From Tricholomella constricta (taxonomy: Eukaryota > Basidiomycota > Agaricomycetes > Agaricales > Lyophyllaceae), in contig JAACJP010000009.1 of NCBI GenBank assembly GCA_013368375.1, positions 434,001-498,000 on the forward strand: DNA of 64,000 bases. The letters run 5' to 3'. A program made the translations under genes and the position numbers. Shown here in pieces: positions 1 to 11,628 of this stretch. Under the pieces are notes generated by a model, which was not told where the DNA came from, ran no database searches, and was given only the letters and a program-made list of their open reading frames with translations. Numbering within the stretch: the first letter of the stretch is position 1; each line of letters opens with the position of its first letter.

Positions 1-165
1 AGCACGCCATCGCCTACCTGTCATTATATCACTTTACTTTCTAACCAACACCATCTCCCCCAACAGCGTGCTCCTCCGTAAAATCTCTTTTCGCTGAAGC
101 ACGCCGTCTGACCAAGGTCTCTGTACAAGAAGCCACCGGCACCCACATTACTATCTAGTTACGAG

Positions 166-3100
166 ATGGGACCTTCAATCGACCCCAAAACTGCTTCCAA
201 ACTGCCCATCCACGACTTGCCCACTCCGGAACCTGAGTCGCCCATGAGGCAAAGGAAACCCTACCGCTTCTCGACGTTGTGCGCGACAGTGGATAATCCA
301 GACATGAAAGATCAATACGGCAGTAGTGCCGTACCGATTTACCAATCAGCCACCTTCAAAGGGGTTGGCAATGATTTCGATTACTCCAGGAGTGGAAATC
401 CTACCCGTAGTCACCTTGGTACGTCCAACAGCCTTGTAATTTTCCAACGATTATGAAAAGCGTTTCATACAGAACACCACATCGCCAAAATCTCCTCGGC
501 CGAGCATGCATTCGTTGTCTCGTCCGGCATGGCCGCGCTTGATGTCGTCCTTCGCATCCTCAAGCCTGGTGATGAAGTTATTGCAGGAGACGATCTTTAC
601 GGAGGCACAAATCGGCTTCTTACCTATATTCGCAGCCATGTTGGTGTTACTGTCCACCATGTGGACACGACCAAACCTGAGACTCTCCACTCGCTAATCC
701 ACCCCACAAAGACCGCTATGGTCCTCCTCGAATCCCCCACTAACCCCTTGCTCAAGGTTGCAGACCTTGCTACCATCAGCAAGGATGTCAAGGAACGCGC
801 ACCCAATGCAATTATCATTGTGGATAACACCATGATGAGTCCGTACCTTCAGCGGCCCTTGGAACACGGTGCAGACATCGTGTACGACAGCGCCACGAAG
901 TATCTTAGTGGACATCATGATCTCATGGCTGGTGTGATAACTTGCAACCGGGACGATATAGCCAAGGTATGTAAACAAGGTTATGCCGTATACTGTGTTC
1001 TCAAAAGTTTGTAATGTAGCAATTAGCATTTACCATTAATTCTGTTGGCAACGCCCTCACACCCATCGACTCCTTTCTTCTCCTCCGCGGAATTAAAACA
1101 CTTGCTCTCCGCATGGATAGGCAACAGGTGACCACGAATATCGTCGCAGAGTACCTCCATAGTCTCGGGTTTCAGGTACACTATCCCGGCTTGGCCGATC
1201 ACCCAGGACGTGAAATCCACGAACGAATTGCTGATGGAAATGGGGCCGTTCTCAGCTTCGAGACCGGAAGCAAGGGATTGAGTGAGCGCATCGTGGGTGG
1301 GACGAGGCTCTGGGGTATCAGTGTAAGCTTTGGATGCGTGAACAGCTTGATCAGCATGCCCTGCGTCATGTCGTGCGTAATATTTCATCCACGCCTCGTG
1401 CCGTGACTAACGAGAATGGATAGCCATGCATCCATCGACGCAGCAACGAGAGCGGCCCGTGGTCTGCCCGAGGACCTCATTCGCCTATGCGTCGGTATTG
1501 AGGACGTGCATGATCTTCTGGATGACCTCGAACATGCTCTCATCGATGCAGGCGCCATTGAATTTAATGTCGTGCAGAACAGATACCTCCGGGTCTCTAG
1601 TGCCGAGGATGGCCAGGCGATTAGCCGTGCTGTTGAAAAATTGGCACTTGATGGTGTACAACCACAGGAGAATAGGGAGTGGTTCGTCAGTGCACCTGGC
1701 AAAGTCATCTTGTTTGGAGAGCATGCTGTGGTACATGGTGTGGTAAGTCATCTTGGCTCCAGGTGTCTTGGCACGCTCGGGGATTAGGCCGATGTTCTTT
1801 ATCTCGTCTCCTAAGGCCCAACGCCCTACCTTTTCCGTCTCGTACCTTGAAACTCTTACTTACTTATTGTCTTCTGTAGACCGCAATCGCAGCGTCAGTG
1901 GATCTCCGGTGCTATGGCCTTACGACCCCTAGGAACGATAGCAAACTCTCAGTGCATTTCCACGACATCGACAGCTTCTACCACGAATGGGACATCGAAG
2001 CGTTGCCGTGGGACGCTGTGACCCCCGTACCTGCGGGCAGTGAACATCCGGAGGTCCTCGATCAGAAACTGATTGACGCTATTGTTGAGGGGCCGCTGAA
2101 AGCGATCGATGAGAGCAAGCGGACTGCCCATGCTGCGTCCCTGGCCTTCCTCTACATGTATTTGATCCTCGCCAATGGAGGAGAACGGTATGTTTATTTC
2201 GTTGGCCGCGGACCTTGCAACGACTGAATCCTCGATTGCAGACCGTCGTTCAACTTCACCGCGCGATCAACACTCCCGATTGGTGCTGGCCTCGGCTCTT
2301 CGGCCTCCTTCTCGACTTGCGCGGCAACAGCCATATTGCTGCTTCAAAGTCGGATCACTTTGCCAGCACCCCCGGCGCCAACCTCACCGAGCACAGGCCA
2401 CATTCACGTATCACACCAAGGCCGCCGAGCCCTCCCGACAGCTCTGGCTGAGGAGGTGAACCGCTGGGCCTTTGTAGCCGAGAAGATTCTCCATGGCAAT
2501 CCCAGTGGCGTAGACAACAGCGTCGCGGTTTTCGGTGGTGCCTTAGCATACACTCGTGCTGGATTCGAGAGGAAGAGCGGCATGGAAGCCATCCAAGGGC
2601 AAGCTCCTTCCGCCATTTTCGACTGGGATCTTGTCCCTGACGGATCACCTACCCCCTAGATTCAAGTCGCTGAGATTCCTCTTGACCAACTCCAAGGTAC
2701 CGCGAGACACCAAGAAGCTCGTCGCCGGCGTTGGCGAGAAAAAGGCCAACGTAAGCAGTTGCTCCCTGGTAGAGAAGACCGTGGATTGAGGGACTGACTC
2801 TGCACCGTACGCTCAGGAACCTGAGTTGGTTAATGGCATCCTGAAGGCCATCCAGAGCATCAGTGACGAAGCTAGGAGGGCTCTGGCGGATCCGGAGCTG
2901 CCTCGTGATTCATTATTATCCGCTCTTTCCGTGAGTTATTATTTTGCTACCAATCAATGTACGGCAATTGACTCTTACGTATCTATTCAGGCCCTTATTC
3001 ACGAAAACCATGGTCATCTTGTCACGCTGGGCGTTTCGCACCCGTCGTTGGAGGTCATCAAGAACACAACGGCCGCGGAACCTTATCAGCTGGCCACCAA

Positions 3101-3541
3101 ATTGACTGGTGCCGGCGGAGGAGGGTGCGCGGTTACTTTAGTGCCGGATGGTGCGTATGGAGTCTTCATTCAGCGGGAGCATCGATCTTACGGTGCACGT
3201 TCACCCCAGATTTCAAGGCACAGGACCTGCAAAATCTGATAAACCAGTTGATCCGCGAGGGCTTCGAGCCATATCTCACATCTGTGGGGGGAAGTGGTCT
3301 CGGGATCTTGTCGCCATATGGTTATCACAGAAACCTTGGATCTGCTGGCGCAGCTCAATTCCCCGGCCAAATCACTCCCCCAGAGACACCGAGTCACAAC
3401 GGCGATTCTACGTCGCAATTGGACGTGGGGCAGGAAGATGGCGCTAAAGACCTTCAGCCCATTCGCGCCTCGTTTGAGATGACCTCGATCTCTGAACTTC
3501 CTTCGTGGGCTGAGAGCCTCGGGCGTTGGCTGTACGTTTGA
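166..3541 (+). CDS. Cystathionine beta-lyase / mevalonate kinase fusion
   Basis: Ten exons can be joined: 166-418, 473-966, 1020-1372, 1424-1742, 1880-2187, 2242-2598, 2660-2750, 2817-2930, 2991-3150 and 3210-3541. They total 2781 nt, an open frame of 926 residues. Residues 1 to about 415 are a PLP-dependent Cys/Met-metabolism enzyme of the cystathionine beta-lyase type (methionine synthesis). The PLP lysine lies in SATKYLSGHHD, and SVSFGCVNSLISMPCVMSHA and GIEDVHDLLDDL mark its C-terminal region. After a linker of about 40 residues, SAPGKVILFGEHAVVHG, LPIGAGLGSSAS, NPSGVDNSV and LTGAGGGGCA are the ATP-binding and GHMP-kinase motifs of mevalonate kinase (isoprenoid pathway). Exon 4 encodes the lyase end and the kinase start in one frame, with no stop and no Met codon between them. 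The intron at 2599-2659 is GC-AG. Two proteins made by an unseen mechanism remain possible. Confidence 0.85.
2599..2659 (+). other. GC-AG intron in the fusion gene
   Basis: The donor reads gcaagc and the acceptor ccctag. Only this junction joins the kinase segment ending MEAIQG to FKSLRFLLTNSK in frame and keeps the ten-exon sum divisible by three. No GT donor nearby does so. Confidence 0.7.
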
Positions 3542-4265
3542 GCATGCTTTAAGGCACATACGTAAGTTTCTAGTTAGTTGTTTTGTTATAAAGCATAGAC
3601 CGCAAGTTGGAATGTTTGTATTCAATATAATAGGATTATCATATCGCTGTATTATCGATGAAGTCCTAGCGCGTACGTTTGGACTGAAGGCTTTTCCTGC
3701 CGTCTTCACCTGCAAGCAGGGGGTTACCCTTCGAGCTCAGAGATTCCGTCTGCCGGGCCTTCTCGACTACTCTAGGCTTGCCTCGTGTAGGTTATACCTT
3801 GCGTCTGCAGAGCAGTATTTGACTTACAGATTTTACATACATATGCATGCACGCGCACCTCACTATTGACGTCACAGTCGGGCTGAAAGTACCAAATCAG
3901 TGAGCCGACCCTGATCTACAAGTCAATCTTCTCTTCGAGTCTGATCGCCCGCTGCGTCAAGATTAGGAACAGTCATCGGCAACTTAATCTTTAGAAGCTC
4001 GATTAGGTGTATAAACAGAAGAGTAGGTGTTGTTGATACAGCAGGGTTAGTTGTTAACTACTTGGCATGGCATCCTGTGAAATACAATAGGTAAGATGTG
4101 GAGTGCGCGAGATAAATATTAAATAGGTGTGTTGAGGAAGAGGAGAATAATTATGTAGCAATGTGTTATGATAACGATAGCATGGACGAGAGCTTGGAAA
4201 TTGGAATATTTGATTTTGAAGGAGCTCCGGATAGAGCAGAGGAAGGTGGCATGGGTGGGAGTAAA
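3542..4265. other. Intergenic region with no recognised gene
   Basis: This AT-rich stretch lies between the end of the fusion gene (+) and the end of the terpene synthase (-), so it should hold the 3' ends of two convergent genes. I see no conserved coding sequence in it. Confidence 0.6.
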
Positions 4266-5519
4266 TCACTCGATGTCCGAGTCAACGTCGAGCTCCTCGG
4301 GTAGCTCGCGTGGCTGAAGAGTCACAAGGCGAGTTTCTTTGATCTCCAAGTGTTTAACGCCGAAATACCGTTGGGTTTCAAAGCTCCAACTAAACCAAAA
4401 AAGTATGAGCAAGAGAGGTTCTTTTCGTCAAATGGGGGAACTTACTCAAGGTTTCCTTTCACCCAACAACCCAGTCCTTGAATGAAGCGCGCTACCTCGG
4501 AATCGACGGAGGTACCCCAGGATGGAAGACGAGCTTGTGCTGAGGTAAAGCGCTCCATAAGCTCGTTGCAGAATGTACCAACGTGGTCCGATGCCTCCTG
4601 GAGCGTCATGTTCTTGTTAGCCATGAGGACGGTCACGATGTTGTTTCCGCTGATTCCTTTGCTTTGTTCCATGTTGTATGAATAAATGTCCTTGAGGGTC
4701 ATATGTGAGAACGTTGGCCGCCAAAGGGGACATTGAAAAACTTACATTTGCCCAGCAAACGTGGTCAACGGCCGCCCAATAAATTTCCATGAACGCCGGA
4801 TCTTCGAAGACCTCGTCAGGAAGGTCCGTTCCGAAACAGTATTCGATGAGGCCGAAGCAAAGGCGGACGGCGCTGTTCTCGCGGCGCAGTGTGATGAAGG
4901 AGTCCACGTCGAGAATTTGGCCTCGTTCGCGGAGCTCAGCCTCCTTTATTACGCAGGCACAGTATGTCTCCCAGTGCTTCAAAAAGCGAGCTGTTGCTTT
5001 AGCACCTGATAGGCGGAGAAAACGGGCTCGAAATCTAAAGTACGTCGTCAATATGATTTTAGAGTCCGGAAAGGAGAGAAAGGCGTACTCCTTGGTCATT
5101 TGAGAAAAGACGGAGCGATCATCCCAGTTGGGGTCCCTCATGGCGTTGAGGAAAATGTTGCCTGTGGCTAAAGCATCCTTGCCATTCTGCTCGTCGCTGA
5201 GTTCGTCAAAAACGAATAGGACATTGACCTGTGTACGAAAAAGGCGTCAGGAGGATACCTAACCAGTCAGCGAGATACTTACAAAGTCACAGCAGGTTCT
5301 GAATTCTTCGTAGCCAGCATAGTTGTAGGCATGAGACACCAGTAACTCGTTAGAGCCGAGCACGAAGAAAGCACGTTTTCTGTCAGTGAAAACGTTATAG
5401 CTGTTGATCCAAGCGCGAGCCTCGGCTGCTGCTTTTTCGTAGTGAGGGTTGACACCTGAGTCAAGACGGCAAGACGCCAAAAGGTCTGGAAGAATAAACT
5501 GATTCGGTGCAAGTGTCAT
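4266..5519 (-). CDS. Sesquiterpene synthase (terpene cyclase)
   Basis: This is a class I terpene cyclase of the fungal sesquiterpene synthase type, expected to ionise farnesyl diphosphate and cyclise it. Exon 1 starts at 5519 and ends at TCCDF. The next exon holds the aspartate-rich metal-binding motif in [12 protein letters not shown] (D-E-x-x-D). After further introns, splicing WAN to [12 protein letters not shown] gives the second metal motif, ND-x2-S-x3-E. The last exon encodes [11 protein letters not shown], a tryptophan/arginine C-terminal signature of these enzymes, and ends with an acidic tail (LDVDSDIE). About 340 residues, which is family-typical. An intron within the long central exon (GA|gtacgc to ctttag|A) gives [12 protein letters not shown]. 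Neighbours are not biosynthetic, so the product cannot be guessed from context. Confidence 0.88.
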
Positions 5520-8417
5520 GTTGGAGGTGAAGGGCAGAAGAGAGGAAAGTCAATGAGCGGTGGGATGAGGTTGAGAAGGACCAGAGAGAGTCCTTTTATA
5601 CAGAACGCTGAGGGGGATATCCCACCGGGAACTCAGAGCATCGGGAAAATCACAACGCGTCCCGATCTCATCTCAGCAATAGAGAAGGAATATTCAGCAA
5701 CTCCATGACGAATCTACCGATTTATTGCGCAGGGGTCAATGATTCATACCGTGATGTCCATTTCCGCATCGAGAGGCGGGCAACAAGGAATCTGTGCCGA
5801 ATCTCGAAGAGCGGTGGACGTCTCATGTGCAGAAGGGGACAGAAGAACTGGGTATGCGGTGTAATAAAAATAGCCGCGAGCGTCTATAAGTGAATCCTCT
5901 CACTGATGTAACGTGTACATGCCATTTGGACCGGCGTTGTGCCTATTTGATGCTTCGACCGTTGATCCAGATCCAACGCCTCCGAACGCTGAGATGATAA
6001 GTCAGTGATGATGACAGAACAAAACAGTATATTCATGATGATGCGCACGATGGATATTGGTAACTGAGGAGGCCTTGCCGAGTCATGATACAGCTCTCTC
6101 CGTTCCGGACGATCCGGGTTTAAGTCAAGATGACTCTGGGGATCCTGGAAACATGTAGGAAAGCACGGACCGAGGAAACCGCTTTCTCTGACTTGAAACA
6201 TTTGCTAGTTGGAGGTCTGGTAGGAAGTACGACGAAGTTACACCGGTAGGCCGATGCCCTCGTGCCCGTCCGTCTCCTCGCGGCCTTCGGTACAGGGTGG
6301 AGAGGCCACCATTATGACATCTTTCATGAAAAATTCTGAATCGTTCTGATCCCGTAACAACTCACTTCTCTCCGCGGCATCATCAAAGGTGCGCTCACCC
6401 ATGCTCGGATATTAGACTTTTCCAGGCAATTCGCTTAGAACCATGAACCCGAATAAACATGCTATCCATCCACCGCATGGTAAAAGGTCGGGGACCTTTA
6501 GAACGTTAGCGCTGATGAAATTTGCGACCCGATAAGATGGCGCACCAGCTTTTGCATCATTGCATGCTCGCGGTGTGGCACAGATGAGTACTGTAAGCAA
6601 CCGTCTCTAAGTGCCCTGACCTCTGCGATCCGGGCTCTGGGGAATGGGAACATGCAGTGTTCTCAGGTGAACTAAGAATTCAACGCCGAGGTATCCGTGC
6701 ATTATCGAGTTTTTTGTGGATAATGAACATAATGAAGCCTTGTTTTGAATTCCAAGGCTGTCGATTATTTGCCCTGTTGCCAGTTCCTTCTGAGCCCACT
6801 TGGCAGACACATGTGCTCTAGGCCTGTGTCAAGGGTCCCGTCAATTAATGATATCCCGGATGATGTTTTTTATACCGGGCGCTTTATCGCAATCGAGCGT
6901 CAGTGTTCCCGTGCAACCTGTCATACGAAATTTCCTCAAATGGTTGTCCACGTCGTCGGCAACCAAAGAAATTGACAATAAATGGAAACTCACGTTTCCT
7001 GCATCAGGGAACGCCACCGGAAGGAAGGTAGCCGTATACCAGGATGTGGGGAGACTGAGGGAGTACGTTTGGGCCGCAAACGCCGAGTTATTGATGAGCA
7101 ACGAAATATGGAGATGGACAACGCAGATGCAGTGCCCTGTGGAATCTGATAAAACAGGGGTCAGACGCAGCGAAATCCAACGATTGCAACGAAGCTCTTC
7201 GATGGCGGATACACGTTTTCCGTTGTTGATGATAGTAGATGGCGCTGTGTAGTATCTAACTGGGCCGAACGGAGCACAAGTTCCCCTAACATCGAGTTGT
7301 ATGTTACTAAACCCGAAATGAATTTAATGCGCTGTATGTTTGAGCTCACGGGACTCGCAGGACCTGTCTTAGTCTCCCTTAGCGACTGCAAAAGGAGATC
7401 ACTTTACTTGTAAAATTGGGCATGGAGTGATGAAGTCATTTACTTGCAACGAGTGATCCCTTGTTCCTGAGGCCCAACATAACGCATGTGCGCGTGGCCA
7501 GACAGCACGTGTAGAAGACGCAGATTCAGGGCGATCCGCGGACTGCATGCGCAGCACTGGACAATAGATAACGAACATAGATAAATCGTCTGGCTGAGAG
7601 TAACAGGTTGTTACGTACGAAATGAGATATGTAACTGCATCTTGAGAAGGGCGGTCGGCAATAGCCATGCCGAGGCCATGCTCTTCTGGTAAATCGGCTT
7701 TTGAGGGAAATGCACCTGGGCCTGGAACGCCTGTAACATAGTCTGGCTCGCGTTGAATATGTAACATACGTCCTATCGAAGTAAGAAGGTCAGTTAAAGT
7801 AGCCCTCGCTTTTCAGGTGCAAACAGCGTGATGAGGCAGTAGCAGAGAGGTGGATGAATGGATGTAGAAGCTTCGTGACAAAGACATTCGCCCTCGGAGG
7901 CTCCAGCTGGCGCACAACGTGGACGAGCATATGTTTCGTGGCCTGATTATATGGGCATGAAGCTCAACAAAAATTTGCACGGTAGTCAATCAATTGCGGG
8001 GTACGCTTTGCTTGTTTATCAGCTCACGAATCAGAGGACTGCGCTTGCCTGCCGGCCTGTACTGTAGGTGTCAGAGATATCAGATCTTCAATAATACACA
8101 CGACACTCACCTACTTACTAGGAGAATCAACGCTTTTTCAACAACTGATATGTCAAGAAGACTCTCAAGTTGATAGCTGAGGATCTTAACGACGATATTG
8201 CAGCGGATTCCTCTGAAGAGCCGACTGGCGATGCTCGGGATGATGACAGTGTTGAGATAACATGAGACGAAAAGCAACAGGATGTTAGTTTATACAATTT
8301 GCATCTAGATGAATAAGATTATAACAGGGGTAGAAGGACGAGGAAAGGAAGAGCCCAACAGGAAGCCTCCAGGAATGAAGACAATCCTGGAATAGATCAA
8401 ATCGAAAACACAACGGC
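5520..8417. other. 2.9 kb without a recognised gene
   Basis: Only short uninterrupted frames occur, for example 7399-7767 (-, 122 codons), 5884-6201 (-, 105 codons) and 6841-7101 (-). None shows a family motif, a signal peptide I would trust, or splice-linked continuation. A short acidic open stretch ends near 8264 on the plus strand (EDLNDDIAADSSEEP), but I found no upstream exon for it. A lineage-specific gene or a non-coding RNA is not excluded. Confidence 0.5.
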
Positions 8418-9313
8418 TTAAAAGCATATGCGATAACTTGCGTAACGCCCGCTGGTTTCACTTGGTCTCGTGATTTTGACCACCTGTCCTCGACGAAGGC
8501 CATAGTATCGCGCAACGGGATCCGCTAATTGAATACGTGGTAGCTGAGTTTCCTTGAGGCGGCTATCCGGACGTAAATCGCGGTTCGTGAACGGAGGTAT
8601 TTGCGACGCACTATTTTTCCAGCAGAACTTTCTTCTCTTCCGGTGACAGCACGTCGTGGCGCGGCACTAGGGTGTGGTGGGTGATGTTGACGAGAAGATC
8701 TGATTCAGAGAACTCCTCCAGTCGATATTGGGCAGCCATGGCCACGATGACCTATTTTAAATGCGATCGAGATTGTTAGATGCGGTAGTAGACGGGAGGA
8801 CCCACTTTTCTGGCGGAAGGTGTCATATTTCCGGGGAACACAATGATGCCTCGTTGAATGGACTTTTCTTCGAGAATACCAAGGAGCCTGAAGTAAGAAG
8901 GGTTAAGTTGAATCATCTAGACGTTTCGCTACCACACACTTCCTCATTGTCTTCACACCAACGCTCTTTTCCTCCGAGAAGAACACGAATATTTGATCGC
9001 TTGGGTTGACTCGAGACGATGTGTAGAAATTCAGTTTGTTGCGGCTGTTCGTGAAACAAACATTCAGTCCAAGAACGAGAGCATGGCTTCCAGAGCGTTT
9101 ACTCTACGACCCCACTTTCAGACGCGTAAGTCGACTTGAACGTCGGTAGGTCCAAGTGGATTTCATCGTCGGAAACCAAGAAACCCTGATTTGCGCTTGG
9201 TGTCAAGAAGTGAACCGGATTCGAGTTCAAAGATGGCTGACCCTATCTTTGACCAGTTCATGGATAGTCCTGTTGACTTTCCATAGTTTTGCTGACTCGT
9301 CGACGTCGCCCAT
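8418..9313 (-). CDS. RPB5: RNA polymerases I, II and III shared subunit Rpb5 (RPABC1)
   Basis: This is the ABC27/RPABC1 subunit common to the three nuclear RNA polymerases, located in the lower jaw near downstream DNA. All exons are short. The start at 9313 gives [20 protein letters not shown], the usual Rpb5 N terminus. Further exons give [20 protein letters not shown], then [20 protein letters not shown], then [15 protein letters not shown], then the C-terminal assembly domain: [40 protein letters not shown], and [20 protein letters not shown] followed by SYRICF and a stop. The last intron splits the tyrosine codon of EKYRLKE. The exon 2/3 junction is uncertain, since a canonical phase-matched donor is not obvious. 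It is divergent from SWD2 with only 76 bp between start codons. Confidence 0.9.
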
Positions 9314-9389
9314 GAGCAGAAAAGTATTGAAACTCCGACGCTTCCATGCAATAGATTATTGATTCCGCACCGTGACTCTCTCAAACACC
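9314..9389. promoter_or_regulatory. Shared bidirectional promoter, RPB5/SWD2
   Basis: Only 76 bp separate the divergent start codons of RPB5 (9313, -) and SWD2 (9390, +). Both products act in RNA polymerase II transcription. The two core promoters must overlap, or lie partly inside the opposing 5' UTR or first exon. No TATA box is evident in the interval. Confidence 0.6.
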
Positions 9390-10763
9390 ATGGCCCCTCA
9401 GCCCAACGCGAATAATGCACCGGCGCCAACGCTACTTCTAACAAACACGTTAATGGTACGAGAGTGAGCGAATTCATGTCAGCAATATAATCTGACTCTA
9501 TCCTCAGTCCCGGCTGAAGCCTGCAAAAATCTACAAGAATTCAATTGACCCAGCGCCAATGCCCACACCCGGGAGTTACCCCCAAAGATCTCCGAATTCT
9601 GGGCCACGACATATCACTGGAATAAGCTTTGATGACAGAGGGGACCAGGTTATCACTGCAGGAGAAGATGAGACATTCCGATTGTACAATTGCAAAACCG
9701 GCAAGCGAGTTCTCTCTTTTCTCGAGACCCTTCTGGTGTTAACATTCCTTCCATACGAAGGCAAATCAAAAACTTGCATTCTAAAAAGTACGGTGTAGAT
9801 CTTCCTAGATTCACGCACAGGAACTCGGCCATCGTCCACGCTTCGACCAAAGAAGACGACACGATCCGCTACCACTCATTACATGACAACAAGTATCTCC
9901 AATACTTTAAAGGCCATAAGGGAAGAGTTACTTCCTTGGAAGTCGCGCCTATTGATGATGGCTTCGTGTCTGGGTCGATAGACAAGACTGTCCGACTATG
10001 GGATCTTCGCGCGCCGACGTGCAGGGGGCTTCTGACAGTTCCTTCTTATCCAATCGTTGCGTACGATAATACGGGCATCGTGCTCGCAATTGCGGTTAAT
10101 CATTACTCGCGCATCCTCTTATACGACCAAAACAACTATGACAAGGCACCGTTCCTTACCATCACCCTCGAAGATCCTACTTTGTCGCTCATCAGTTATC
10201 CCCCAAGGCCAATCTATATGACGTCTCTATCTTTCTCCTCTCACGGGAAATTCCTCCTTGTGGGCTGCTCTGGCGATGCACACTATATTCTAGACGCGTA
10301 CGATGGCACACTGCTTGCAAAGCTGGAGGGCCATGTTGGGTTGGAACGACGGTCGATGTCCGCACCCCCAAGCATCGAACCAGCGAAGGGGATCAGTGGT
10401 GAGGAAGTCTCTTTCACGCCCGACAGTAAATACGTGGTAGGCGGGAGCCTGGACGGAAAGGTGTTCGTGTGGGATATACAAGGTTTGCAGGCCAGAACCA
10501 ACAAGGACGACCCTCCTCCCCCTGTGAAGCGAATACAACCTCTCGTGTCCCTGGACGGTCATCCGGGACCATCGAGATGTGTAAAATTCAATCCACGCTT
10601 CGCGATGCTGTGCACGGCAGGGCCCGAGCTGGTTCGTCGTCGAATAAATATCTTGCGTATTTCTGTTTACAAGTGCATAATCCAGGCGTTTTGGCTACCT
10701 GATACGACAGGGGACGCTGAAGAGATTGCTCGGGGATTACTGAAAGGGACTCGGCCCGCCTGA
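9390..10763 (+). CDS. SWD2: WD40 protein Swd2 / WDR82 (COMPASS and cleavage-polyadenylation subunit)
   Basis: Swd2 is a beta-propeller subunit of the Set1/COMPASS histone H3K4 methyltransferase and, in yeast, of the cleavage and polyadenylation factor. Exon 1 encodes MAPQPNANNAPAPTLLLTNT. After a short GT-AG intron come SRLKPAKIYKNS and the first blade, GISFDDRGDQVITAGEDETF. A GC-AG intron (9705-9760) joins KTGK to QIKNLHSKKYGVDLPRFTH, which is diagnostic of this family. Then come SLHDNKYLQYFKGH, GSIDKTVRLWDLR, SSHGKFLLVGCSGD, PDSKYVVGGSLDGKVFVWD and DGHPGPSRCVKFNPRFAMLC. A final intron (about 10631-10686) leads to AFWLPDTTGDAEE and a stop. About 380 residues. RPB5 is divergent on its left. 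Confidence 0.92.
9705..9760 (+). other. GC-AG intron in SWD2
   Basis: The donor is gcgagt and the acceptor acgaag; the intron is 56 bp. It completes an AAG lysine codon and restores the conserved YNCKTGK-QIKNLHSKKYG junction. Reading through the intron instead gives a stop shortly afterwards. Confidence 0.7.
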
Positions 10764-11628
10764 TCAATTATATTATGAGGACCATGGACACACCCACTTG
10801 CACGTTTCATTTGTATAATCCATAGGTGTCCACTGCTGTGCGAACCTGTGGACCGTTTCGTGCGAGACAAATCGCATCACAAACCTTCCGAGCACGCGAC
10901 CTGATACGCAGCCTTACAGTACTGGAATAACGGTGGCATCGATTTGAAAACCGGTTATTGAAGAGATTCCGAGAGATGCCATTGTCTTTCCCGTCATGAT
11001 AAATTCGAGATGGAGAATGGCGGCAGAAGCCCACTTCCAAGTTGTTCTTTGTGGCAAGCTATGTAAGGCTTCCTTTCACGGTCCGAATGGGATCACAAGC
11101 GCTACAGTGCCACAAGGTTGGCGGTGCGCGAGAATACATTTTGATGTTTCGTGGCGCCGATATCCAGAAACCGTTAGCAAATGGGATCTGGCGAGTAGAT
11201 TTTTGTCAGAATCTGTTCTACATACCCAGCTTCTCCCAAGGCCAATGACGCACTGTTGAGGTGATGTGATGTCGTGACTCAGCTGTACAATGTCGAGTTG
11301 CAGGTGCATGAACCCATGGGGACTCCCTCGTCTCTGAAACGTAGCTAAGTATACGAGCGTGAAACGCAGCCGGCAACTGATCCAGCGGCCCAGTCGCCTG
11401 CGGATGCGAATTCGGAACAGCCACCCTCGTCGAACGCGTAGTCAATCGCGTCCTGATCGGTGGCAACATTACGCGCATTGTCAGTGGCTGGTCATGTGAC
11501 CCCACAGCGGAGACGTGGCAAAACAGAGTTGCAACGATTTCTCAACAAGACTTAGACCTCGCTGATAGTTTGTTGAAAACCCTCGTCAACGCTCTCCCCG
11601 TCCTCTCTCTTTGTATTCACCGGCCAGG
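10764..11628. other. Intergenic region with no recognised gene
   Basis: It separates the SWD2 stop from the TRAP-alpha start. Short open frames on both strands, such as 11218-11505 (-), have no recognisable motif and no codon-usage argument in their favour. The proximal part of the right side, CT-rich near 11590-11620, is probably the promoter and 5' UTR of the downstream gene. Confidence 0.5.

Noticed and set aside
5884..7767. Minus-strand frames of 60-122 codons as exons of a secreted-protein gene
   Set aside because: No consistent splice chain, no conserved motif, and no trustworthy signal peptide could be assembled.
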